The position numbers and the translations under genes are program-made. 64,000 nt of DNA from a virus. Numbering within the stretch: the first letter of the stretch is position 1; each line of letters opens with the position of its first letter. Of this stretch, positions 10,353 through 18,358 are shown piece by piece. The notes under the pieces are model-generated. The model was not told where the DNA came from, made no database searches, and worked only from the letters and a program-made list of their open reading frames with translations. Where the stretch lies: positions 18,506 through 82,505 of the IMG/VR virus record IMGVR_UViG_3300002835_000104; one strand, 5' to 3'.

Positions 10353-10906
10353 GTAAACTATTATTAAAAAGAGACGATCAAAGTGAGTCTCATCCACACC
10401 CAAATCAGGTGGACGTTGGAGAATTAGTGATCAATTCTGTAACAGGTAAACTGTATTCTAAACTTGTAGACGGATCTCTGGTGGAATGGTATTCTCAGAA
10501 AGTCTGTTTTGATACGGCTCCTACTATTAACTTTTTTTACGGTAGCACTCTTGCTATTGATAGTCTTAATAATTTTTGCTGTGCTGGAGACATGTTTACT
10601 GTTGATGTGTCTGAATTAAAAGTTCCGCCCAAAGAATATTCCTTTGAATTTACTGAACTTACAGAAAATACATCAGCTGGAAGTATTATCTTATCTCCTC
10701 CTCAGTATACTCTATATGCATCTACAAAAGAACCAACAATAACTCTTAGAAAAGCTTTAATTCCTGTTAATCTTACTATCGGTCAAACAAATAATATTAG
10801 TATATTTAAATTTACAGTACTATCAGAAGGTAGAAAATTAATTGAAAAACTCTTAACTATTAAGTGTTATGAACAATCTTGTTCTTCGTCAACAACAGGG
10901 GGTTGA
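10349..10906 (+). CDS. Small virion protein with fibre-attachment-like N-terminus
   Basis: 185 residues. ATG 10349 overlaps the preceding stop (ATGA) and has AGGAG about ten bases upstream, so it is preferred to a TTG at 10340. The N-terminus contains VGELVINSVTGKLY, resembling the GELAINTADGKLY-type motif at the start of many phage tail-fibre proteins, followed by a short beta-rich domain. The second half (EYSFEFTEL, then FTVLSEG and CYEQSC) looks like a degenerate form of the Ig-like repeat found in the genes downstream. The fibre link is inferred from motif and position; no exact function is claimed. Confidence 0.5.
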   Translation: MSKLLLKRDDQSESHPHPNQVDVGELVINSVTGKLYSKLVDGSLVEWYSQKVCFDTAPTINFFYGSTLAIDSLNNFCCAGDMFTVDVSELKVPPKEYSFEFTELTENTSAGSIILSPPQYTLYASTKEPTITLRKALIPVNLTIGQTNNISIFKFTVLSEGRKLIEKLLTIKCYEQSCSSSTTGG

Positions 10907-10908
10907 TT

Positions 10909-11772
10909 GTGTTAAATATCTCTAATTTTAGTTTGAAAGAATGTGAATGTGGAGTTACTCTGGATTTTCCGAATCCTAGTGGTAATTTACAAAGAAAAGA
11001 AGAATATTTAATATATTTTACTGTCGAATCTTCATTGCCATCAGAACCTCCTAGTTCTGTTTCGTTAACTCCATCTTCTTATGTTTTGAGTGGTACGAAT
11101 AGTTTTATTCCCAAAGTCATATCTAAAGTAGTATCTATTCACAGAGGAGAAACACAGTCTTTGATTAAGATGTCTATTAAAGACAGATTTGATCAAACTT
11201 TATTTGTTGATTACGTTAAACTTATTTGTTCTCCACAAACGTCTGTAACTAAAAAAGGTTTCTTTAAGACCGGTCAAAATAATATAGGTTTTAATGGTGG
11301 ATCATTAATGACAATAATGAGATTAGAAGGAGAAGAATCCTCTACTTTTGATTTAGATATAGGAATGGTTGTTACGGGTGGTGTTCTTACTACTAATCCA
11401 TATATTGTAGAGATTTCCAATGACGACATAGAACTGTCTCAAAAAATAGATACTTTAAGTATAAACCCGATTCCTGGTAATTATACCTTTACTAGAACAA
11501 CAAGTTGTATTGATCCAGATATTCTCAGGAGAAGAGAAACTCAGCAACAATATGTTATATTAGACTCAACAAATAATTGGACATATAAATCTAGCGATAA
11601 AGTTATTATTCAATTTATTAGAGAAAATATGAATGATAATTCAATATCAGTAGTTGTTCCGGCTAAAAACCAGGCTGTTCTACCAACGGATTCTCAGAAA
11701 ACAGACATTCCAACATTGGCTATGGTTTATACTAATGGTCGGGTTAATAATGATCAATATTGTATTAATTAA
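10909..11772 (+). CDS. Virion-region protein, GTG start, degenerate Ig-like domain
   Basis: 287 residues. GTG 10909 begins two bases after the preceding stop and follows a GGGGG-rich ribosome site at 10897-10902. The N-terminal half (CECG, EEYLIYFTVES, LICSPQT) looks like a divergent copy of the Y-x-Y/F-x-F/C-x-C Ig-like unit of the following genes. The C-terminal half has no recognisable family. A 56-base gap follows before the next gene, the longest in this + strand cluster apart from the stretch holding the 43-codon gene. I do not recognise a function; a structural role is inferred only from the neighbourhood. Confidence 0.5.
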   Translation: MLNISNFSLKECECGVTLDFPNPSGNLQRKEEYLIYFTVESSLPSEPPSSVSLTPSSYVLSGTNSFIPKVISKVVSIHRGETQSLIKMSIKDRFDQTLFVDYVKLICSPQTSVTKKGFFKTGQNNIGFNGGSLMTIMRLEGEESSTFDLDIGMVVTGGVLTTNPYIVEISNDDIELSQKIDTLSINPIPGNYTFTRTTSCIDPDILRRRETQQQYVILDSTNNWTYKSSDKVIIQFIRENMNDNSISVVVPAKNQAVLPTDSQKTDIPTLAMVYTNGRVNNDQYCIN

Positions 11773-11828
11773 GCGGTTGTCTATATTGGTGTATTCAATT
11801 TTTAGTATCTTAATTTCGTGAGCTTTAT

Positions 11829-13085
11829 ATGAATATTAATAGTCAATTCTGTATTACAAACTATACTGGACAAGAACCATTAAATTTAATGGTCAAACCG
11901 GCTAGTATTACTGGTGTGGCAGAAGTAGCTGACTATAACAGATTTATAGAGGCTGTTAGTACCATCTATGGGAATCAAAATTCTACTGGAAATATTCCTA
12001 CATTTTGGACAACAAGAAATTCTTCTACTGATTCGGCAGGACACATTAAATATGTTTATGCTCCTAGTGCAGAATCTAGTTTAAGAACACTACAATCTGC
12101 TGAACCTTATTATTTTATAATTAGAGATACTTCATATCTTCCCTTAAAAATTCCAACAATCGGAGGAACCGTTCCGGGATTTGTAGACTATGATGGAACA
12201 CAGAGATATAATCTTCCTGTTATAGTGAATCCTTCTTCTATTATATTAGGACCAAACCAGGGTAATGTTCATACTTTTTCTGTGTCTATAGATAAGTTGG
12301 AACCACAAGAAACCTATAAGTATGAATTTAAAGCAGTATCTTCTAACTGGCCCACGGTTATTAACTCAATATCTGGTATAATTAAACCATCAGAACCACA
12401 AACCTCTATAGATGCAACTCTAACCTTTTGTGTTAGTACAGGAGTTTGTGTATCGGGTTCAGAAGGCTTAATAGACTACACTTTAGATAATAGCCAAACA
12501 GGATCAGCATATAACAAGTCTATGTATAATTTACATACCACGATACAGTTATCTGTTGAACCAATTTCTTACGATGGTCCAGAAATACTTGGAAAACAGT
12601 TTACAGCATTATGCGAGGATTGCTTACCAGAACTTATGGTGAATATACCTACGGACCCAATAACCTTAGCAGGGAAAAATAATTATTGTCAAGATATTAT
12701 AGCTACAGTTTCTGGATTGATTCCCAATCATACTTATAACTATGAATTTAGTTCTGTAATCGGTAATTGGCCAGCAGTTATAACCCCGCCAACAGGAACT
12801 TTTAGGGCTTCCAAAAAAACAGCAGAGATTAGAAGTCGTTTGGCTTTTTGTCCGTCAACTATTCTTTGCACCGGCGGAACTCCGGGCTTATTAGACTATG
12901 ATTTAAATTCTTATCAATATTTATTTGATAATACTTGTGGTAAATTTGTAACATTAGAACTTTCAGTAAATACAGAAGACGAAACTACTCAACAAGGCAT
13001 TAGCGATAGACTCACAGTCTATTGTCAAGATTGCTTGGGTGACACAATGGTTCCATCATTAACTATATCTGCTAACCAAGCCTAA
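11829..13085 (+). CDS. NWP-repeat Ig-like virion protein A
   Basis: 418 residues. An N-terminal domain of about 120 residues (VKPASITGVAEVADYNRF, IPTFWTT) is not repeated elsewhere. Two Ig-like units follow, each with a TYxYEF strand, NWP, then FC-x(5)-C and a CxDCL signature (CEDCLPE, CQDCLGD). The protein ends PSLTISANQA, which looks like the first strand of a third unit whose remainder starts the next gene. It is probably an appendage or tail-decoration protein; the family is not one I can name. The ribosome site is weak (GTGAG). Confidence 0.55.
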   Translation: MNINSQFCITNYTGQEPLNLMVKPASITGVAEVADYNRFIEAVSTIYGNQNSTGNIPTFWTTRNSSTDSAGHIKYVYAPSAESSLRTLQSAEPYYFIIRDTSYLPLKIPTIGGTVPGFVDYDGTQRYNLPVIVNPSSIILGPNQGNVHTFSVSIDKLEPQETYKYEFKAVSSNWPTVINSISGIIKPSEPQTSIDATLTFCVSTGVCVSGSEGLIDYTLDNSQTGSAYNKSMYNLHTTIQLSVEPISYDGPEILGKQFTALCEDCLPELMVNIPTDPITLAGKNNYCQDIIATVSGLIPNHTYNYEFSSVIGNWPAVITPPTGTFRASKKTAEIRSRLAFCPSTILCTGGTPGLLDYDLNSYQYLFDNTCGKFVTLELSVNTEDETTQQGISDRLTVYCQDCLGDTMVPSLTISANQA

Positions 13086-13105
13086 TTTTCGAAAGAGTAT
13101 CAAAT

Positions 13106-14296
13106 ATGTCATATGTAGATATTAAAACAGAACTTTCTGGATTATTACCTTTTGAAAAATACGACTATAAATTCGAAGGTATGGGAGGTAATTGGCCATG
13201 CACTGTTACTCCGTATAGCGGCTCAATACGACCTTATGGTAGTACAATGATATTTGAAGGAAAAGTTCATTTCTGTTCTGCTAAAACTGCTTGCTCAGGT
13301 TCTAGCGGTATTCTTCCGTACAGCAATCATCTTTGTGAACCAACTTCTGATTTATTTACTACTCTCAGATTATCTTTAAAGCCTGAAAATTTTCCACATA
13401 CCTTATATACTAATACTTTAGTAGCTTCTTGTGCTAATTGTTTTCCTCAGCCTAGTATCACAACTCCAACAAGCGTTACATTGAATCAAATTCAAGGTAA
13501 TGAATATACTTTAACGTCTGTTATTGCTGGTTTACAACCAAATGAAACCTACACATATAATTTTGAGAGTATTGATGCTAATTGGCCAGTAAAAATAAAT
13601 CCAGTATCTGGATCAATTAAAACATCAAGAGATAGAACGACGCTTGTTTCTAATGTCATGTTCTGTAACAGTACTGGTTTATGTAATAACGGTAATGATA
13701 TCTTAGATTATTCAACAACTAGTAGTTGTTTATTAGAAAAAAACCTATATTCAATTATACAATTATCGGTAGTTCCCCCTGCATCCTGTGAAGCCGAAAC
13801 TGTTGTTAGTAATCCTATTCCAATTTATTGCAAAGACTGCTTACCTTCTGTTAATATAAAAATATTACCAACAACAAAAAAGATTGTTTCTTTATCAGAA
13901 AATGCTGCTGGATTATTACTAGAGCCCACTATTAGTGGAATAGAGCCTAATAAAAAATATTCTTATATATTTAAGGGTATAAGTTCTAATTGGCCGGTAT
14001 TTATTAGTCCTATCTCAGGAATACTTCAGTCGTCAACTTCTTCATCCAGTCTAAGCTCTCAGATGTTCTTTTGCTCAAGCACTGGAGTATGCGCATCTGG
14101 TACCAGGGGTGTATTAGACTATAGACTGGACGCTGTATCATCAAATAAGATTAATAACGATCCTTTTGTAAATCTACAATTAGAATTAACATCACTATCT
14201 TGTGGTACAATCTATGCTAGTGATACACTAATACTTTATTGTAATGATTGTTTATCGAAATCTGATCCAAGAATAGTAACTAGTAGAATTACTTAA
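13106..14296 (+). CDS. NWP-repeat Ig-like virion protein B
   Basis: 396 residues and three Ig-like units with NWP (KYDYKFEG..NWP, TYTYNFES..NWP, KYSYIFKG..NWP). Each has C-x(5)-C or a close variant plus CxxC (CANC, CKDC, CNDC). The protein starts directly at the second strand of a unit (SYVDIKTELSGLLP) and ends with the first strand of the next (DPRIVTSRIT). A GAAAGAG ribosome site lies in the 20-base spacer, so it is a separate polypeptide rather than a frameshift product. Function unknown; probably an extended beta-sandwich rod in the tail or fibre apparatus. Confidence 0.55.
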   Translation: MSYVDIKTELSGLLPFEKYDYKFEGMGGNWPCTVTPYSGSIRPYGSTMIFEGKVHFCSAKTACSGSSGILPYSNHLCEPTSDLFTTLRLSLKPENFPHTLYTNTLVASCANCFPQPSITTPTSVTLNQIQGNEYTLTSVIAGLQPNETYTYNFESIDANWPVKINPVSGSIKTSRDRTTLVSNVMFCNSTGLCNNGNDILDYSTTSSCLLEKNLYSIIQLSVVPPASCEAETVVSNPIPIYCKDCLPSVNIKILPTTKKIVSLSENAAGLLLEPTISGIEPNKKYSYIFKGISSNWPVFISPISGILQSSTSSSSLSSQMFFCSSTGVCASGTRGVLDYRLDAVSSNKINNDPFVNLQLELTSLSCGTIYASDTLILYCNDCLSKSDPRIVTSRIT

Positions 14297-14316
14297 ATAT
14301 AAGGTATTGAAATATA

Positions 14317-15819
14317 ATGTTGAATACTAAAAACGTTTTTATTACCGTTAGTGGCTTAATGCCATACTCTAAATATATTTATGAGTTCAGCGGAGCTGGG
14401 GCCAATTGGCCTACTACAGTAACACCAGCTACAGGGGTTATTTCAACAAATAACTTAACGTCAAAAGTTATTAAAACAAAAGTTCATTTTTGTGCTAGCA
14501 CAGGAATATGTCCGCTGGGTGAGAATGGGGTATTTGACTATTCTATTATTGAATGCCAGTCTGATCCTATAAACTTATATAGTAATATGGCATTTTCCTT
14601 AAAAGAATATGATACCAATAATATAGTATTTGATGATATTGTAGAAGTAGTTTGTCAAGATTGTTTACCCAAAATTAATATCACAATGCCCACATCTGCC
14701 GCTATAACAAGTAATAATACCTACACCATAGCTGCTTCTGTTAATGGTTTGGTGCCAAAACAAACCTATAGCTATAGATTTATTGGAATAGAAGCAAATT
14801 GGCCCTCTACTTTATCCCAAACGTCAGGACGATTTATTGCTAAAGATAATACTGAAACATTATTAACAGACTTAACTTTTTGTCCAACATCTGGCATATG
14901 TAGTGGCGCTAATAAAACAATAGGAAACTATAGCTTAGATAATAGTTGTGTTTTTGGATCAACGTCTCAGTATTCAAAAGTAAAATTTGAACTAACTCCA
15001 CTAACATGTAATGTGGGTACTATTTTTACCGATAATTTAACTGTTACTTGCGCTAATTGTTTACCAAACATAACAGTTACTCTACCAAATAATACCGTAT
15101 TAAGAACAGCAAATACCAATAGGTATGATGTTACCGCTTGGCTTTCTGGTTTAAGGCCCAATGAAACTTATACTTATGAGTATATCCCTGACTCATCTAA
15201 TTGGCCCACTGTTATGATCCCGCGCACCGGATCATTTACTTCTACTGGAAGAACTCATACTCTATCTTCTAAAATGATGTTTTGTTCACCAAAAAGTATT
15301 TGTCCCTCAGGAACAGAGGGACTATTACCATATTCTTTTGATGATAGTGCTAGTAAAATTTTAAAAGAGAACGTGTTAAGCACAACGATTAAATTAAAAG
15401 TTAATCCAGAAACTTGTGATATCCCAGAAAAAACAAGCATACCGTTTACACTTAGCTGCTCAGGTTGTTTACCTTCTTTTTCCTACGCAACCATTAATTT
15501 TTCAGATACTCCAGAAATTACATTAGATTCTGGATGCTGTTCAGGTGTTAGAGCTATTACGGTAGACGTTAGCGGAGCCGTCCCAGGAGATAAATACAAT
15601 TACAGATTCGATTCTGCATCAGCTAATGTGAGTTTTAGTCCTATTACCGGTGTTATATATTTTGGAGCCAATGGTAGAGGGGCTATTAATACGGTATTGG
15701 GTGTTGACCTCATAGAATCCCAACAGGTCATTATCAATTGTGTTTTACAGCATGACGATACAGACATTGAAACAATTGACTTTTTAGCTGTTAAATGCGA
15801 CGGAATTTGTGTATCATAA
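14317..15819 (+). CDS. NWP-repeat Ig-like virion protein C
   Basis: 500 residues with three complete NWP units (KYIYEF, TYSYRF, TYTYEY each followed by NWP) and a fourth degenerate one (KYNYRFDSASANV) in which NWP is lost and the CxxC becomes C-x(3)-C. It also begins inside a unit, at NVFITVSGLMP. CxxC motifs are CQDC, CANC and CSGC. AAGG serves as ribosome site in the 20-base spacer. It belongs with the two preceding genes as one repeat family. The steady loss of signature residues towards its 3' end suggests terminal capping or relaxed constraint. Confidence 0.55.
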   Translation: MLNTKNVFITVSGLMPYSKYIYEFSGAGANWPTTVTPATGVISTNNLTSKVIKTKVHFCASTGICPLGENGVFDYSIIECQSDPINLYSNMAFSLKEYDTNNIVFDDIVEVVCQDCLPKINITMPTSAAITSNNTYTIAASVNGLVPKQTYSYRFIGIEANWPSTLSQTSGRFIAKDNTETLLTDLTFCPTSGICSGANKTIGNYSLDNSCVFGSTSQYSKVKFELTPLTCNVGTIFTDNLTVTCANCLPNITVTLPNNTVLRTANTNRYDVTAWLSGLRPNETYTYEYIPDSSNWPTVMIPRTGSFTSTGRTHTLSSKMMFCSPKSICPSGTEGLLPYSFDDSASKILKENVLSTTIKLKVNPETCDIPEKTSIPFTLSCSGCLPSFSYATINFSDTPEITLDSGCCSGVRAITVDVSGAVPGDKYNYRFDSASANVSFSPITGVIYFGANGRGAINTVLGVDLIESQQVIINCVLQHDDTDIETIDFLAVKCDGICVS

Positions 15820-15842
15820 TTTTAATTAAGGAAACCACTTAA

Positions 15843-16172
15843 ATGTCATTAACAACTACAGATAGCATACAGCTTCAAATGCAAAATTTGGTGCCAGCAC
15901 ATGAATACAAAGTAGAATTTAAGATAAATAATCCTAGTAATAATTCTCTTGTAGCCTATTTAGATAAATATCTGGTTACGTTTAGCGCTGCTTCTACCAA
16001 ACAAAATATATTCGTACTTTTAACTAAAGATGCAGATTTACCAATTGTTACTCTTGAAGTAACAACAACAAACTTAACAGACAATAAAATCGGATCATCC
16101 AGCATGATAATACAGTGTCCAGACTTTACTGGTTGTGATGCTAGTTACTTACCTTTAAGTATAAATTCATAA
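15843..16172 (+). CDS. Single degenerate Ig-like unit protein
   Basis: 109 residues, preceded by AAGGAAA. It looks like one more Ig-like unit (LQMQNLVPAHEYKVEFKI, then IIQCPDFTGC) lacking NWP and the first Cys pair. It closes the repeat array and may be a terminal cap. No function can be assigned beyond membership in the local repeat family. Confidence 0.5.
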   Translation: MSLTTTDSIQLQMQNLVPAHEYKVEFKINNPSNNSLVAYLDKYLVTFSAASTKQNIFVLLTKDADLPIVTLEVTTTNLTDNKIGSSSMIIQCPDFTGCDASYLPLSINS

Positions 16173-16211
16173 CTATTAATTCTAAGATAGGACATTAAAG
16201 GATAAACAATA

Positions 16212-16343
16212 ATGGCATTACCTAATAGTATAAATTCTAATTGTTGTTATTTTGATGTTACTCCAACACCAACCCCTAGTGTGACTCCAACAGTAACTCC
16301 TACTCTTACCATTACGCCGACTCCCACTCCAACTAAAAATTAG
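16212..16343 (+). CDS. 43-residue Thr/Pro-rich peptide
   Basis: ATG 16212 to TAG 16343, with AAAGGA nine bases upstream, filling the gap between two larger genes. A short N-terminus with a Cys pair (NSNCCYFDV) is followed by about 25 residues made almost only of Thr-Pro steps (VTPTPTPSVTPT and on). Codons for Thr and Pro vary, so this is not simple DNA slippage; the amino-acid pattern appears selected. Such tracts behave as stiff linkers and are typical O-glycosylation targets, which is notable beside the many glycosyltransferases here, but that link is inference. Confidence 0.6.
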   Translation: MALPNSINSNCCYFDVTPTPTPSVTPTVTPTLTITPTPTPTKN

Positions 16344-16414
16344 GAATTATTATAATGCAATTAGCTATTCTGCTATTTACTATATAAAAGAACAATCAAC
16401 ATAGGACTCAGTTA

Positions 16415-18355
16415 ATGGTATATTTTCAACCACAAAATCAAACTTTTGATACCTTAGCAATATCTCGAAGCCGACCAGTAGAAGTAATCTATAACAATAG
16501 CGGTTTACACACAATAGCTGGACCAGTTCCTTTTGTTGATATTTCACATAGTGTTCTTCGTAATGGTGCTGGCGCCGTAGAAGGACATGTAACTAGAATC
16601 GATATTACTGGCAAGATTGTTAGAAATGGAGTAGACCCACATGTTATTCCTGCTGGTTCTGGTATTGGTCCAGTAATGAGTGGAATTATAGGCTTAAGAG
16701 ATTTGTTTTCTAAAAGCAATTTTGGACATTTACAGATCAAATGTGGTGTAACTAATACTCTTTTTGATGCTAGTGGTGTCAAAGTATTAGATATGTCTTT
16801 TAATAAGAGCGATGATAATTGGCTCTTTACAGCAGACTATTCTATTAATTTAGAGTATTATCAACCTAGTGGACTTTCTGCTGGTTACTATGTTCAATCT
16901 ACTAATGATAGTTGGAGTATAGAACCTTTAGAGGAAGCAACATATGTGAATTTTAGTAAAACCGTCTCTCAAAAAGGCGAGACCAATAATCCCAAACTAC
17001 TACCAGCTGCTCCATCTAACAATAGTCCTGTTCCAGGAGGATATAATGGAGGAGGACCTGTTGCAACTAATACATTAAATATTGTAAATATTCCTCAGTA
17101 TAGAATTTCTCATAGAGTAAGCGCGGTAGGTATTCCTAGTGGTACTGGTGTTGGAATATCTAATATGGCTTATTTAGAAGCTAAAAAGTGGGTAGAATTT
17201 AGACTTTCTACAGCTTTTTATCAATCTAGTCCATCATCGGGGTTGGCTTCTTTTTTAAATAATAGCAATCCTAGTCTCACCGATTTGGGCACAGCTAATA
17301 TGTTTTTATACAATCATTTGCGTAGTACTAACTTTAGCGTGTCTGAGGGTAGTTATGAAATTAATGACACTTGGTTAGCTATGCCGTCTGGTATACCATA
17401 TGTTGAAGATTACAGCATAGACGCTTCAACAGATGAAAAATTTATGAAAACAGTAAGAGTACAAGGACAAATTAGAGGATTAAATATTACTCCTTTTTCT
17501 GTTATGAGTGGTAGCTCTTCATATACTATTCCTGATTCTAGTGGTAAAATCAATTTGTCTGGTGGAAATCAATTATTGACCACGTCTTCTATGCCAACAC
17601 ATCCTGTCTTAGATCTTTTATCATCTAACAGTACCGTTACAAGTATGTACCCAAATAAATATGAGAATGCTTTAAGCGGATGGATATATGATATTAAACC
17701 ATATGCTTATAGAAGAGCTTCTTTGGCAATGAGATCTCCTGATAGAGCAGGAAACATATACACAAACCCCGCTAATACAAGAACCCCTCCCAACAATCCT
17801 TTTTATTGCGAAGAAAATTTATTAAACCCTAATCCAACCAGTACAACAGAAGGTCATGATCCTAGAAAAGGTACGATCAGTTATAGTGTAGAATATACAA
17901 ATAAACTTAATTTGATTAGTGGGGTTTTATCTGAAAATATTGGCATAAACGATACTGGTCCTGCCGACGTATTCGGAGAATCTTTTATTATTGGTCGTAG
18001 ACTTGGACCTATATTACAGTCTTTAAATGCTAAAACCTCTGCTCGTAAAGACGTATCTATTGATATTACTGTTGTTCCTCCTTCTTCTGCAGCTAATTTG
18101 GTTATGACTTCAAGTGGATGTCCGATGTATACGGGTGGAACAATTTATACATCGATTAATAATCTAATAGAAGCTCTTAGACCATTTGGCGCTCGCACTG
18201 CAGATTATTTTGGTACTGTGAGAACCAGCGCAGCTGGACAAGTTTTTGTTAGTCAAGACAACCAAAGCTGGAACCCTAGCGATGGAAGATATAGTAGAAA
18301 TGTTTCTTGGGTTTACCAGCAATGTGATAATTCAACGAACTATCTGGACCATTAA
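16415..18355 (+). CDS. Tail structural protein
   Basis: 646 residues; AGGA lies upstream of the ATG. The first 150 residues (PVPFVDISHSVLRNGAG, ITGKIVRNG, GLRDLFSKSNFGHLQIKCG, DNWLFTADYSINLEYY) resemble a structural-protein type I associate with genes next to baseplate hub-like proteins in environmental phages. It begins with a beta-rich stretch, then an I-x-L-R-x-L-F segment and a closing Y-x-I-x-L-E-Y strand. The rest is rich in Ser/Asn/Gly and not recognised. It sits immediately before the putative hub gene with a three-base gap, suggesting a tail-tip partner. The role is inferred from context. Confidence 0.5.
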   Translation: MVYFQPQNQTFDTLAISRSRPVEVIYNNSGLHTIAGPVPFVDISHSVLRNGAGAVEGHVTRIDITGKIVRNGVDPHVIPAGSGIGPVMSGIIGLRDLFSKSNFGHLQIKCGVTNTLFDASGVKVLDMSFNKSDDNWLFTADYSINLEYYQPSGLSAGYYVQSTNDSWSIEPLEEATYVNFSKTVSQKGETNNPKLLPAAPSNNSPVPGGYNGGGPVATNTLNIVNIPQYRISHRVSAVGIPSGTGVGISNMAYLEAKKWVEFRLSTAFYQSSPSSGLASFLNNSNPSLTDLGTANMFLYNHLRSTNFSVSEGSYEINDTWLAMPSGIPYVEDYSIDASTDEKFMKTVRVQGQIRGLNITPFSVMSGSSSYTIPDSSGKINLSGGNQLLTTSSMPTHPVLDLLSSNSTVTSMYPNKYENALSGWIYDIKPYAYRRASLAMRSPDRAGNIYTNPANTRTPPNNPFYCEENLLNPNPTSTTEGHDPRKGTISYSVEYTNKLNLISGVLSENIGINDTGPADVFGESFIIGRRLGPILQSLNAKTSARKDVSIDITVVPPSSAANLVMTSSGCPMYTGGTIYTSINNLIEALRPFGARTADYFGTVRTSAAGQVFVSQDNQSWNPSDGRYSRNVSWVYQQCDNSTNYLDH

Positions 18356-18358
18356 TTT

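Larger units (their letters stand above)
12205..16172 (+). repeat. Array of about ten Ig-like NWP repeats across four genes
   Basis: NWP motifs occur near 12345, 12766, 13190, 13581, 13986, 14403, 14796 and 15199, giving steps of about 390-425 bases. Degenerate units follow near 15618 and in the 15843 gene. Each unit has Y-x-Y-x-F before NWP, P-x-(S/T)-G after it, FC-x(5)-C, usually G-x(3)-DY, and a CxxC usually followed by LP. The period is kept across gene boundaries at 13086-13105 and 14297-14316, even though each holds a stop, a 20-base spacer and a new start. Confidence 0.8.

Noticed and set aside
16355-16387. Ten-codon ORF before the 646-residue tail gene
   Set aside because: No ribosome site, hydrophobic junk-like content and too short to support.
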